From: Absidia repens
Taxonomy: Eukaryota; Mucoromycota; Mucoromycetes; Mucorales; Cunninghamellaceae
DNA length: 64,000 nucleotides
Direction of reading: 5' to 3'
NCBI GenBank assembly: GCA_002105175.1
Contig: MCGE01000010.1
Coordinates: 806,001-870,000 of the forward strand
The notes below the pieces were generated by a model. It worked only from the letters and a program-made list of their open reading frames with translations. It had not been told where the DNA came from and did no database searches. Below are positions 47,915 to 59,574 of the stretch, piece by piece. Each line of letters opens with the position of its first letter. The stretch's first letter is position 1. Made by a program: the position numbers and the translations under genes.

Positions 47915-48361
47915 ATTTGGTTTTTAGAATAGTAACTAAATTTATAGGTATAGTGTAGACTTATTGTTATGTTACAAAAATTTTATGAATAAAAAATTCA
48001 ACTTGATTTATTGACAACAATTGATGTTATGGATGGTGGGGCTGGTGTCTGATGAGAATCGGCAAATTATGAAGGCGATGGTGGTGTTGAATTTGATTGG
48101 TAATTGATTATGATGGTCTTGTCTGTTATTCTTCACCTTCGTAACTGACTGATTGATGATTAATGTTGCAAAATTAGATTTAAACTCACTCTTAAAAAGA
48201 TCGCGTCGTCGCGTAGAGAAAATTCATTTTTAAAAGTTTTTTTTTTTTATTTCTGCGGTTAATTTCTTTTCTTTCTTTCTTTCTTTCTTTCTCTCTCTTT
48301 CTCTCTCTCCCCTTTTTTTTTTCTTCTCTCTAGAATTTATTACAAATAGAATATCTATACT
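47761..48361. other. 3' flank of orphan and promoter of RNR1
   Basis: Contains a (TG)n/(TA)n run near 47890-47912, the orphan polyadenylation signal, a CGCGTCGTCGCGT site at 48202-48214 and a pyrimidine-rich CTTT/CTCT tract at 48265-48325 before the RNR1 start. Confidence 0.55.
48202..48214 (+). promoter_or_regulatory. Candidate MCB-like site upstream of RNR1
   Basis: CGCGTCGTCGCGT, a pair of CGCGT half-sites in an otherwise very AT-rich promoter, about 150 nt upstream of the RNR1 start. MCB boxes (ACGCGT) bound by MBF drive G1/S expression of RNR genes in yeasts. The functional link here is inference. Confidence 0.4.
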
Positions 48362-50963
48362 ATGCCTATGTATGTATATAAACGAGGTAAGAAGAATCTC
48401 CCCACACATACGTGAACATGGAGATTATGCTTACTGATACATTTTTCTTCTGATTTCTCTTGTAGATGGTAGACAAGAACAAGTCGCCTTTGATAAGGTA
48501 TGAATACTCAAGAATGGTGGGAATCCTAGAACAGTTAAAAGCTAACGATCGCTTTTCTCATTTCATTAGATCACCGCAAGAATCAACAAGTTAAGCTATG
48601 GCTTGGATACCAAATTTGTCGATCCTGTATCTATCACTCAAAAGGTAAGTCTATCCTCCCCCTTACACCCCGTATCCGCAGCATTTTCTTGCCCTCTAAA
48701 AAAAAAAAACTTCTATGTTTAGGTCATTTCTGGTGTTTATCAAGGTGTGACAACTGTCGAACTCGACAATCTCGCTGCTGAAACCGCTGCCTACATGACT
48801 ACCACACACCCTGATTATGCTATTCTGGCTGCTCGTATTGCTATTTCCAACTTACACAAAGAAACCAACAAGGTGTTCTCCCATGTGATTGAAGAATTGT
48901 ATACCTATGTCAATCCCAAAACTGGCAAACTGTCACCAATGATTTCTGACGAAACATATCAAGTGATCATGAAGAATGCTGACCGTCTTAATTCTGCTAT
49001 CATCTACGATCGTGATTTTGGGTACAACTTTTTTGGATTCAAGACCTTGGAACGCTCCTATCTTTTGAAAATCAATGGCAAGGTAGCAGAACGTCCTCAA
49101 CATTTGATTATGCGTGTGGCCATTGGTATTCACGGGGAAGATATCGACTCTGCCATTGAAACTTACAACCTTATGTCCGAAAAATTCTTTACACATGCAA
49201 GCCCTACTTTATTCAATGCCGGTACACCTCGTCCCCAAATGTCCTCCTGTTTCTTGCTCACCATGAAAGAAGACTCTATCGAGGGCATCTATGAAACTCT
49301 CAAAGTGTGTGCCCAAATCTCCAAGACAGCAGGTGGCATTGGTCTCAACATCCACAATATTCGTGCTACGGGTTCTTACATTGCTGGTACAAATGGCTAT
49401 TCCAATGGTATTCTTCCTATGCTGCGTGTTTTCAACAACACAGCCCGTTATGTCGACCAAGGTGGTAACAAACGTCCTGGTGCCTTTGCCATGTATCTTG
49501 AACCTTGGCATCCTGACATCTTTACCTTTTTGGATCTCCGCAAGAATGTTGGCAAGGACGAAATCCGTGCTCGTGATCTCTTTTATGCTCTGTGGATTCC
49601 CGATCTCTTTATGAAACGTGTTGAAGCCAACGGCGAATGGTCCATGTTTTGCCCAAGTGAGGCGCCTGGTTTACATGAGGTCTGGGGTGATGAATTCGAA
49701 GCTCTCTATGAAAAGTATGAACGCGAAGGTCGTGCTCGTGAAACCATCAAAGCTCAAAAGTTATGGTATGCTATCTTGGAAGCTCAAACGGAAACCGGCA
49801 ATCCATTCATGTTATACAAGGACGCATGTAACCGCAAATCCAACCAGCAAAACCTGGGAACCATCAAATGCAGCAACCTTTGCACCGAAATTGTGGAATA
49901 TTCCAGTCCTGACGAAGCCGCTGTTTGCAATCTTGCCAGTATTGCCCTGCCTTCCTTTGTGGTGAACCGTGAATACTATGATTTCAAAAAATTGCACAAG
50001 GTGACCAAGGTGATTGCCAAGAACCTGAACAAGATCATCGATGTCAACTACTACCCTGTGATTGAAGCCGAAAGATCGAACTTGCGACATCGCCCTATTG
50101 GTCTAGGTGTACAAGGCCTTGCTGATGCATTCATGCTTATGCGTTATCCCTTTGAATCCGATGAAGCCAAAATGCTGAACAAACAAATCTTTGAAACAAT
50201 CTACCATGCCGCGTTGGAAGCATCCTGTGAACTTGCTCAAGTGGACGGTCCCTATGAAACATACCAAGGTAGTCCTGTATCCAAGGGTCAATTGCAATAC
50301 GACATGTGGGGTGTGACGCCTACGTCTTTATGGGATTGGGATGCTTTGAAGGCTAAAATTAGTCAACACGGCGTACGAAACTCTCTTCTTGTGGCACCTA
50401 TGCCCACTGCGTCAACGTCTCAAATCCTGGGCTTTAACGAATGCTTTGAACCCTATACGTCCAACTTGTATACACGCCGTGTGCTCGCCGGTGAATTTCA
50501 AATTGTCAATCCATGGCTTTTGAAGGATCTTGTGGAACTCGGAATTTGGAATGAAGATGTCAAGAACCGTATCATGTCTGACAGTGGCTCTGTGCAAAAT
50601 ATCCCAAATATCCCGGCTCACCTCAAGGCAATGTACAAAACTGTCTGGGAAATATCACAGCGTACTTTGATTGATATGGCGGCAGACAGAGGTGCGTTCA
50701 TTGATCAAAGTCAAAGCTTGAACATCTTTATTGGCGTACCCAACTTTGGCAAATTGACAAGTATGCACTTTTATGGCTGGAAGAAGGGACTCAAGACCGG
50801 CATGTATTATCTCCGAACCCGACCTGCTGTGGATGCTATCAAGTTTACCGTTGATCAACTGTCTCTCAAAGATTACAAGGAGCTCAAGCAAAAAGAAGAA
50901 AACGAAGCCGATATGGTGTGCTCCTTAGACAACAAGGATGCTTGCATCAGTTGCAGTGGATAG
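48362..50963 (+). CDS. Ribonucleoside-diphosphate reductase large subunit (RNR1)
   Basis: Four exons (48362-48386, 48466-48497, 48570-48644, 48723-50963) give 790 residues. The ATP-cone domain begins [20 protein letters not shown]. The catalytic barrel contains [19 protein letters not shown] (first active-site Cys), [24 protein letters not shown] (Asn, Cys, Glu set), [11 protein letters not shown] and [20 protein letters not shown]. The C-terminal CISCSG provides the redox-active cysteine pair. The enzyme reduces ribonucleoside diphosphates to deoxy forms with the small subunit RNR2. The first two exons are 25 and 32 nt. Sequence is intact and length typical. AATAAA at 51131-51136. Confidence 0.95.
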
Positions 50964-51264
50964 ATTATTAGATTACTGCTACCCTCCCCCTGCCCCAACC
51001 CCGAACACACACTCACACCCTTCATCTATGACATTCTCCTTTTCATTGAACACCATTTTTGCATCTAATCCCAATCCCTATTTCTTTAGTTATCTATTGT
51101 TTTCTACTGTACACATCTTCTTATTATTTCAATAAATTTTATACTTCATTCTCAAATGATTTATGCCTTGTTTTTTTTATTGTGCTACTCATGATATTTG
51201 TATAATGTAGTTTGTCTCTCACCATAGATTAGCGTAAACTTTTTGATGAGAGTAGTTTTTATTG

Positions 51265-51597
51265 TATTTCAAATCCCGCACACGTGGATTTCTATTTACT
51301 CCCAATTTTTTTTCTCTTTCTCGCTTTTTCTTCTTCTTCTTCCTTTTTTTTTTTTTATCCACCATCCAATTTATTTTAGGTTATGTTGGGCTTAAAATAG
51401 TGTCAGGACTAGTTTAGAGGGAGTCTCAGAACAGGGATTACAAGATGCATGGGGAAACCCTTTCATTCTGGATCTAGGATTTAAAACCACCATTAGTTGA
51501 CTCATTTAACTCTCCATTAGCGTAGTTTTAGTGTCAGTTTGTCCTTAGTTTGAATCTATATCTGAATAAAACATGTCTCTTTTTACATTTTTCAATA
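51265..51597 (+). repeat. Dispersed repeat R, copy 5 (5' half)
   Basis: The TTCAAATCCCGCACACGTGG box lies near 51271-51291, then a pyrimidine tract and the core starting GTGTCAGGACTAGTTTAGA at 51400. ATGCATGGGGAAACCCTTTC is near 51444, a TTAGTTGACTC..CCATTAGCGTAGTTT block follows, and GAATAAAACATGTCTC near 51562 ends it. It breaks off just after the signal, at RB copy C. Confidence 0.85.
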
Positions 51598-51790
51598 AAC
51601 GCTCTGGCGCTCCGCTGGAGCTTTTGGAAATCTTTCGATTTACTGGGTGTCACAGTTTTTTTATTAAAGTGTGGGTTTCGATGGGATAGGATTAAAGCCT
51701 CCGCCATTTCGCACTATGGTGGGCAGCCCCTTGGGGCCCGACCGTCGGGCTCAGCGCGTCGTCAATGGGTTTTTTGTGTGCTGAAATAAT
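51598..51790 (-). repeat. Dispersed repeat RB, copy C, with GC-rich hairpin cluster
   Basis: On the minus strand the RB blocks appear in order (CCATCGAAACCCACA, CCCAGTAAATCG, TTTCCAAAAGCTCCAG). On the plus strand three GC-rich stem-loops follow one another: GCTCCGCTGGAGC, GCCCCTTGGGGC and GCCCGACCGTCGGGC, unique in this AT-rich window. It directly abuts R copy 5. Confidence 0.7.
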
Positions 51791-51949
51791 AACTTACTTG
51801 AAATGCGTCGGAGAGATTAGAGTTTGACTATGTAGTGGCTGCAACTGCCTTTCCACTGGAAGATAAAACGAATCATGCTATATGGTAATTATGGCGATTG
51901 CCCGTTTATTTAATTTTTTATTTGCAGTTCCCTGATTTTTTGACATAAA

Positions 51950-53010
51950 AAAAAAAAGCTGGATGATTCAGGCTCCGCATTATGCTTCCTATTTTTTTTT
52001 TTTGGTCCCCTTTTTTTCCCTCTCTTTTTCTTTCTTTTTATTTTTTTCCTTCATGATAGTCTGAATGATATGATGGCAAGGCTCATTGGGGAATTGGTGA
52101 TCTAGGATTAGTGTTAGAACTTGAATTAGGGGCGTTTTAAAAAACGCAAAACAAATATCATGGGGAAACGCTTTCATTTTGGATGAAGGATTTGGGAACG
52201 ACGGTAGATTAGCACTCATTAGTTTAGTAATAGTTTGCCATCGTTTATATATACGACTGAATAAATATGTTCTTTTTATTATATTTAGTATCTCTGTTGT
52301 ACGTTTACATTATGAGCTTCATTGAATGTGTATCACATATGCATAGATAAAAATGTCCCATTAGTGTCTTTCATGACTTGTACAATAGATTCCTTTCTAC
52401 TACCACCATCCCCGTTTGAATATTGTTGACCGTTATTGCGCATCCATAGAAGATGCCCTCTTTACAATTTCTCCCACTTTGTACCTTACAATATATTAGC
52501 TCTCATTTTATAACTGGTCTTTTAGAATAGTGTTGACATTTTTACATCACACTTTAGTCTCCTCCATGCTTCCTCACCGATTAGATCCTTCCAAATTGTT
52601 GTTACAATGAACCCCACGGACCAAGTTTAGTATCTGTCATATTCTCCTTCAAATAAAATATGTAGCTTTATTACCCATTACAGAATGCGCTAAGCCATTA
52701 TCCAGACTATCTTGTGAGCGTCCTCTCAAACATTTTCTCTCTAATTCACCCACGATGACTATTTCCAATACCCTTGTTCCCCAGGAACTGGTTGATAGCC
52801 TTGGATCACCTGCTCGACCAATCATAGAACTGATTCTAGATCGTTCTCTCCACGTAGTCATTGCTATAGAGTACTTTGCATTGTTTTCTAGCTTATCTAT
52901 GGCTGCTCTCACCACCACCTAGAGCTTAAGTCATTAGTTGACAGTACTAGTCACTTGATATAAAGTGCCTTCGTCTTCCCTCCCTCTCTACCATGGATAT
53001 TAATCAAGAC
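51950..53010 (+). repeat. Dispersed repeat R, copy 6 (core and 3' arm)
   Basis: A second copy only 350 bp downstream of copy 5. Pyrimidine tract, diverged core (AGTGTTAGAACTTGAATTAG, ATCATGGGGAAACGCTTTC, TTTAGTAATAGTTTGCC), GAATAAATATGTTC near 52257, and a long 3' arm with ATGTCCCATTAGTGTCTTTC, CTTAGTCTCC-like, AAATAAAATATG (near 52653) and TTGACAGTACTAGTCA blocks that match copies 2, 3 and 7. The 5' box is missing. Confidence 0.75.
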
Positions 53011-54040
53011 ACTACTGTATTAGTCGTGCAAGCATGACTGGAAAAGCTGAGACGAAAAATAGCACCAGGAAATTTATCCGACGCTGTTTGAGAGAAACTG
53101 GTGGACGGTACTCTGAAGAAATACATTCAAGTGATATTTTTGTCTGGATTCAGTTGTGAAATAAAACCATGATATTATAATAGAATAGGTTGGCAAGGCT
53201 TTGGGAAGAGAGGGTTCATGTAACGGAAATCTTAAACTGGAGTCTGAGTTCGAGAAAAAAAAAATATGCTTGACGGACGGGCGGTGTTCTGTGCAGGTGC
53301 TCAAGTCTGGGTCCCATATTGTGTTTGTTTTGAAGCCACAATTTAAAAAGTCAAGATTTTTGACTTGTGGATAACAGATGGAAAGCTAGACACAATAAAC
53401 AAACAAAAAAAAAAGGGGGGGATATGGTGCAGGGAAACAGACGATGTGCTGTTTTTCTCTCGCTACCTTAAAAAAAAACTGAAGGAAAAACTAGACGCTG
53501 TTCCAGTGTTCAATTTTAAAACGGAATATGGAGAAATTTCTTATAACGTCATACCATCCCCATTTTGAAGAAAGGGTAACACGCTTGTAACAACAGTCAA
53601 GTAGAAACAGCGATGGAAAAGGGTCGTTCGATTTTGGTTATGTAATATTCCGTGATCCAATCAAGTTGCGTCTTCCTGATTATGAAATCTTTTTTTTTTT
53701 TTTTTCACCTCATGTTTACATGAAACGGTTACCGGCTATCATTGCTGATACCACTTTGCCATTTCTATTCACTCTAATAACTTTATTTCCATTCCATGAA
53801 AAGAGGCATCTTAAAAAATGGAAAAAGATTAAATAACATACCAAAGTAATAGTCAATACGCAAGGAATAGTTCCAAAGAATCGAGTAATGGAAAATAAAA
53901 AAAAAAATTCAGCAGGGCGGCTGTTGAAACTAAATCCGAGGCATTTAAGGATCACGTCGCTTTTTTTTTCTTTTTCTGTTTTCCTTTCCCTTGTTTTCCT
54001 GCCACTCTATTTTTACGTAAACCAAACCCTTTTAAACACA

Positions 54041-55437
54041 ATGAGATTGATTATCCGCGAAGACTACACTGAAGTTAGTGACTATATTGGTAAGGCTTTA
54101 TTATTATTGGGTTATTGACATGATATGCTTTCAACTAATGTCTTTTTTATCCTATATATATGATACGTGTATAGCCAACTACATTAAGGAACGTATCAAT
54201 CAATTCAATCCTTCTGAAGAACGTCCGTTTGTTTTGGGTCTTCCTACTGGGTCGTCTCCTATTGGCGTCTATAAAAAGATGGTGGAGCTCTACAAGGCTG
54301 GTGACTTTAGTTTCAAACATGTAGTGACATTCAATATGGACGAATATGTTGGTTTACCCCGGGATCATCCTGAATCATACCACTCCTTCATGTGGAAGAA
54401 CTTGTTTATGCATGTCGACATCAAGCCTGAAAACGTACATATTCTGAATGGCAATGCTCCCGACTTGGACGAAGAATGCAAAAAGTACGAAGCCGATATT
54501 GCTGCTGTTGGTGGTATCGAACTATTCTTGGGTGGTATCGGTCCCGGTAAGTTCAGTGTCAATTCATCATCAAAGAATTATTGTTATTTACCTATCTCTT
54601 AATGAATTGTTTTTTTTGGGGGGGGATATGTTTAGATGGTCATATTGCTTTCAATGAACCCGGTTCCTCTTTGACTTCTCGCACCCGTGTAAAGACCTTG
54701 GCTTATGAAACCATTATTGCTAATGCTCGATTCTTTGATGGTGATGTCAACAAGGTCCCCAAGTTGGCGTTAACCGTTGGTGTTGCGTAAGTGGATTGTC
54801 ATATATTGTATGACGATGATTTGACCAACATTCTCTTTCTGATTTTAGAACTGTGATGGATGCTCGTGAAGTTGTGGTGATTATCACTGGTGCTCACAAA
54901 GTAAAGTTTTATTGATTTTTTTTCCTTTTAATTATGCTGCGAAATTGGAAATACTAATCGATACCATATATAGTCCATTGCTTTAGCCAAATGTATTGAA
55001 GAAGGTGTCAACCATATGTGGACTGTCAGTTCTATCCAACTTCACCCTAAGGGGTTGATTGTGTGCGATGAAGATTCAACCCTTGAACTTCATGTGAAGG
55101 TAAGGAAAAGAAAAAGGGTCTGGGTGGCAGGGGGTAGAGAACGACAGGGTTAGTTAGGTGACACCAGGGAAAACTTATTGACTCTTATTTTGGTTTCTAT
55201 TCGCCTCCTTTTTCTTTAGACCGTGAAGTACTTCAAGTCTATTGAACATGTCCATCAAGTCTTGATTGGTGCCGAAAATTTGGGATTACAAGGTAAGAAG
55301 AAAGCGAATTTATATTAAAGAAAGGAAGGGGATTAATTTACCAATACCATTGTGTACGAATAGGTGGAGTGAAACAGCTTAAATCCGCTAGTGGCAGTAG
55401 CCGCCCAAAGACTCCTATGAATGCCCCTCATGAATAA
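54041..55437 (+). CDS. Glucosamine-6-phosphate deaminase (NagB/GNPDA)
   Basis: Seven exons (54041-54089, 54175-54546, 54636-54786, 54849-54900, 54974-55099, 55220-55292, 55364-55437) give 298 residues (human about 289). Motifs in order: [61 protein letters not shown] (catalytic Asp and His), [27 protein letters not shown], and [15 protein letters not shown]. It converts GlcN6P to fructose-6-phosphate and ammonia in amino-sugar catabolism, in the cytoplasm. It would return chitin-derived sugar to glycolysis, with a hexokinase next door. The C-terminal [10 protein letters not shown] tail is not conserved. Polyadenylation signal AATAAA at 55574-55579. Confidence 0.93.
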
Positions 55438-56412
55438 TGGGTTTGTTAGTTTCTACTGTATAGTTTTAGTTTATTTAGTTTTTATTTTTATTTATCTATC
55501 AATTTGAACCCTATTGTATTTATCCACATTTTATCATTCATTATACTTCATCATTTATTTACTTTGTTTACATAATAAAGATTCATTTACCTTTTTTTTT
55601 TTTTTTTTTTCTCATACACAGTCCATTCTTTGAAATCTATTTTATTTAAGGGTACCTTGTACTCTTCCAATTATTCGTGTTGCAGGGTTTATTTTTCTCA
55701 TGCTTCACTTCTCGGATGATATATTCATTACCTGCATATGATTACCCTTATTGATGCTAAATAAAGAAATGTATATCTTTCTCAACCATCTTTGATGCCC
55801 TTTTTTTTATTGTTTGACAAAAGAGACCCTTTTTCTATTTTTTTTTATTTGAATGATTACCTTATTATTGGTACAGTAATGGGGTGTTTGTGTTTGTGTC
55901 CAATCTTTTGACTTTTTTTTCCCGGTTACCATCAGTTTATAGTATTTTGTACTACTTGTTATTATAGATGCATCCCATCTGACAAATCAGTGGCCCCCAT
56001 CCTTTTATTAGAATATATGATAATAGAATTCCACTGTTTACGTCTAGTCTCCTAAAATGTGTTGAAGAAATCAAATTCATCATTCTGGATACCCTCTTTC
56101 AAAAATAATAGGGTCGTCCTTCTGAAATCTAAAAATCATATAAATTAGACCTTGATTCCCACTTTTTCTTTCCTTTTTTTCCTTCTTTTTCTATTGCTTT
56201 TTTCCGCTTCTTTTACTTTCTCACCATCTATTAATTACGTAAAAAACCTAGTTCTACATATATATATATATATATATTTATATATCTGTCTTCGTCCTAC
56301 ACATATTTTTATATCCTTTTTATCTTCCACGTTTTTTCGTTTTCGTTTTTTTTTTTTTACTCTTTCTACTCGACACCAACCCTTTGTATCAATCTCCATT
56401 CCCACCACAAGC
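55438..56412. other. Intergenic between deaminase and hexokinase
   Basis: 3' flank with a 22-nt T run near 55590 and a second AATAAA near 55761; promoter of hexokinase with a (TA)n run at 56259-56277 and T-tracts at 56345-56360. Nothing else seen. Confidence 0.5.
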
Positions 56413-58279
56413 ATGTCATTAGATTCGATCAAAACCGCCTTTGACCTCACACAAGAACACTTCCAAGGTATTGTCACGGGATTCAAGAAAGAGTACGAAC
56501 AAGGATTGAATACAGCAGAGGCAAAGGGATTGGCGACGATGATCCCTTCTTATGTCACACGATTACCTTCAGGGCAAGAAAAAGGCACCTTTTTGGCATT
56601 GGATCTAGGTGGCTCTACGTTACGTGTATGTGCTGTCCATTTACTGGGTCAAGGCAAAGTCAAGGTTGATGAAATCAAACGATCTATTAGTATGACCGAC
56701 CCTCTGCGTACTGGCGAAACATCAGTCTTTTTTGATTGGATGGTGGAGACTGTGGATATGCTCCTCAAGAAACATGATTTAAAATCTGATACCGAATCAT
56801 TGGCTATGGGCATTTGTTGGAGCTTTCCTGTCGAGTAAGTAACCAAAAAAAAAAAAAAAAGGAAGGGTGTTTAGGGGGGGGAGAAGAGAACGGGCGGGCA
56901 TAGAGTCGTTATAGGATGATAATAAAAATTATGCCGATCCAGAGCGAAGGCAGGGGTGGACGACTGCTCATCGATGCACGATGCAAGATGGACATCAAAA
57001 AAAGGGAGGGAAGAAAAGAAAAAAGGGAAGCAGAGAGGGGGTCAGTAATGCGGAATGGGCAGGGTGAAGACAATAAGGCAGTTCACCCTGATGACATGAT
57101 ATGCGCATGTTACTAATTGACAAACAAAAAACTTTCTTTTATGATAGTCAAACAAGCGTATCTGCTGGCAAGATTCTTCGTATGGGCAAGGGATTTGACT
57201 TGAAGGGTATTGAAGGACAAGATTTGAAGACTTTATTTACTGAAGCTTTTGAAAGAAAGGTAACAAAAAATAAGAAAATAAAGCAGAGATTAGACATACT
57301 ATGATATTTATCGAATCCATCCTATTTTTTTTTTCTGGGGGAGGGGGTGATTAGAATGTCAATGTCAAAGTGACGGCGCTGATCAATGACACTGTAGGTG
57401 TACTGGTGGCTCATGCATACAATGATCCGGATGCACGTATCGGGTTTATTTATGGAACTGGAGCAAATGCTGCATACCCTGAAAAGGTATCCAAAATGGT
57501 GAAACTAGGATCTGATCTCAAGGGTCAATACCAAGATCAAGAAATGTTGGTCAACACTGAAATCGATATTTTTGGTAGTGATGCCTATTTACCGTTGAAT
57601 CGCTTTGATCGCCTTCTGGATGCAAATCATAACCAACCTGAATTCCAGCTTTATGAAAAAATGATGTCTGGTGCTTATCTTGGGGAACTCGTCCGTTTGG
57701 CTGCTTTGGAATTGGTAGAAGAAAAATTGTTATTTGATGGCCATATTCCTTTGGAATTCAAAGAAATGTACAGTTTTGAAACTTCTCGGCTCAGTAATAT
57801 TGAGAGGTAAGTATGATAGCAAAACAGAGCACAAAATGGTTTTTATATCTAACCCAACTTTTATCTTGGTAGCCTGCATGATGATTCAGTGGAAACCCAA
57901 TTAAGTCAACTCCGAACATCTTTTACTTTTGATGCATCCGCCCAGTACCAACTGACAGAACATGATTTGGCCACAATGACAACTCTTTGTAAAGTAGTAG
58001 CGGTACGTGGCGCAAAATTGGCGGCAGCAGCCATTGCTTCTCTTATAGAACAACAGCACGAGCTACTGAAAGATCAAGATCGGCCGATCGTCATCGGTAT
58101 CAACGGTTCTACATTCGAATTGTATCCCCAAATGCCGAAACGTATATTATCTTCATTATCTGATTGGTTTGGCCCCGAAGTGGCAAGTCGAATTCGATTG
58201 GATGTGGCCCGAGATGGTGCTAGCATAGGTGGTGCTTTGATTGCAATGTTATACGCTGAGAAGTAAGTTCCTCGAATCA

Positions 58280-58311
<32 letters not shown>

Positions 58312-58571
58312 ATATATTTGTTTCACTAAAATTTAGGTCGGTACAAAGCCAACCATCATCACCATCATCTACTGTCAAATCCGCGAAGAAAAACCAAGCG
58401 GAAGATCATCATCAAACAACAAATTCAAGTATATCTACCCCAACGTCTTCATTGTCGTCATGCTTATTTGGTTGGTGGACTCCTTTCAAAAGGTGGCTGC
58501 AGCAGGATTCAACATCCACTACCACCACCGTCTCAAACCATCACCAAGACCAGTTGAAAAACAAGCAATAG
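56413..58571 (+). CDS. Hexokinase family sugar kinase
   Basis: Five exons (56413-56834, 57148-57259, 57355-57806, 57873-58262, 58337-58571) give 536 residues. Motifs: MIPSYVTRLPSGQEKGTFLA, LDLGGSTLRV (phosphate-1; usually GGTNLRV), WSFPVDQTSVSAGK (sugar loop), VTALINDTVGVLVAHAY with the catalytic Asp, GFIYGTGANAAY, VNTEIDIFGS (usually NTEWG), YLGELVRL and AVRGAKLAAAAIA, then IGINGSTFELYP in place of the DGS phosphate-2 motif. It would phosphorylate glucose or other hexoses. Several motif positions depart from classical hexokinase, so it may be a divergent paralog with altered specificity or regulation. A Ser/Thr/His-rich tail (exon 5, about 75 residues) follows the fold. Intron 1 is 313 nt, the longest in the window. 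AATAAA at 58722-58727. Confidence 0.88.
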
Positions 58572-59194
58572 ATTAGTTTATTATATTCCCCATTGCACAC
58601 ACACGTACATGCACATGCACATCTTTCATCCCCTCTTCAATGTACTAGTCTTATGTTATCCCTTTTTTATTCTCCACTTGATCCCCTAATGACTTTTTAT
58701 TTATATTTTATTCAAACACATAATAAAAATCTACTACTATTATTACTATAAGTCTTGCTATCATATGCGTTGATTCTGCGTTACATAAAATCAAGTTAGT
58801 GACAAGTCCTATATTTTATGCAGCTACTTACGGGGTTGTTTATTTTTGCTTTAATATATATAAAAGAAAGAAGCTTTACACAGACATTTGAAGTTAGTTA
58901 ACTTTGGTGGACGGATCAAAAAATTGCAACACCAGGACGTTTATTAAAAAATTGGATTGTTATTCTGATAAACTACACGACTTCCGGTGTGCTTCAATCA
59001 TCATAATTTATGCGCCCACCACTGTTTACTTTTTTATGCGTGGCCAGCACAATAGTTAGTAGAAGTAGCCTCATATGGTACCTGTTCCTTTTCTTTCTTT
59101 GCATACGTACATTGGTCTCCTTTTTTTTTTCTACATGCGCTATCATAACACTGTACAATCTGAGCGTACCCATTTAACACGATAAACTAAACGT

Positions 59195-59265
59195 AGGAGA
59201 GACGATAAAAAAGTGAAAACACAAGACATATTTTATCCAGATGTAAGTACAAATTATGCCAACTA
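59195..59265 (-). repeat. Dispersed repeat R, copy 8 (short minus fragment)
   Basis: Plus strand carries GAAAACACAAGACATATTTTATCC with AAATTATGCC, which is the reverse complement of the R polyadenylation-signal end. Only this end is present, facing away from copy 7. Confidence 0.5.
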
Positions 59266-59574
59266 CGTTAAACTATGAAGAATGATAGCAATGCTATATG
59301 ACACATATTTAAATATGAGGCGATTATCGTAGGTGCGTGGGGTTGGGGTTGGGAATATACTGTTATTAAATAAACATGAGGTATTATGAACTAAGTATTC
59401 TAACCAAATTAGGGTAAACTATTCTATGGTGAATGGCAAGTGATTCTAAAGTGAAGGGGTTATCCAAACCAGGAAAAGAAGAAAGCAATGGTGCTTCCAA
59501 TGTTGAAGAAAACTGCGATGGTTAATTTTTCTTTTGTAAAAATGGTTAGAAAAAGCCCACTCCACAAAAAAAAA

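Larger units (their letters stand above)
50964..54040. other. Intergenic, repeat-rich
   Basis: Holds the RNR1 polyadenylation signal, R copies 5 and 6 in tandem order, RB copy C and its GC-rich hairpin cluster, then 53050-54040 with no recognised gene. That last part has A and T runs and the promoter of the GlcN6P deaminase, with a CGGCTGTTGAAAC site near 53918-53930 that recalls the TTTCAA..CCG box in reverse. Confidence 0.55.

Noticed and set aside
59335..59356. GGGGTTGGGGTTGGG, telomere-like
   Set aside because: Only two to three units, inside an intergenic region between ordinary genes; no array.
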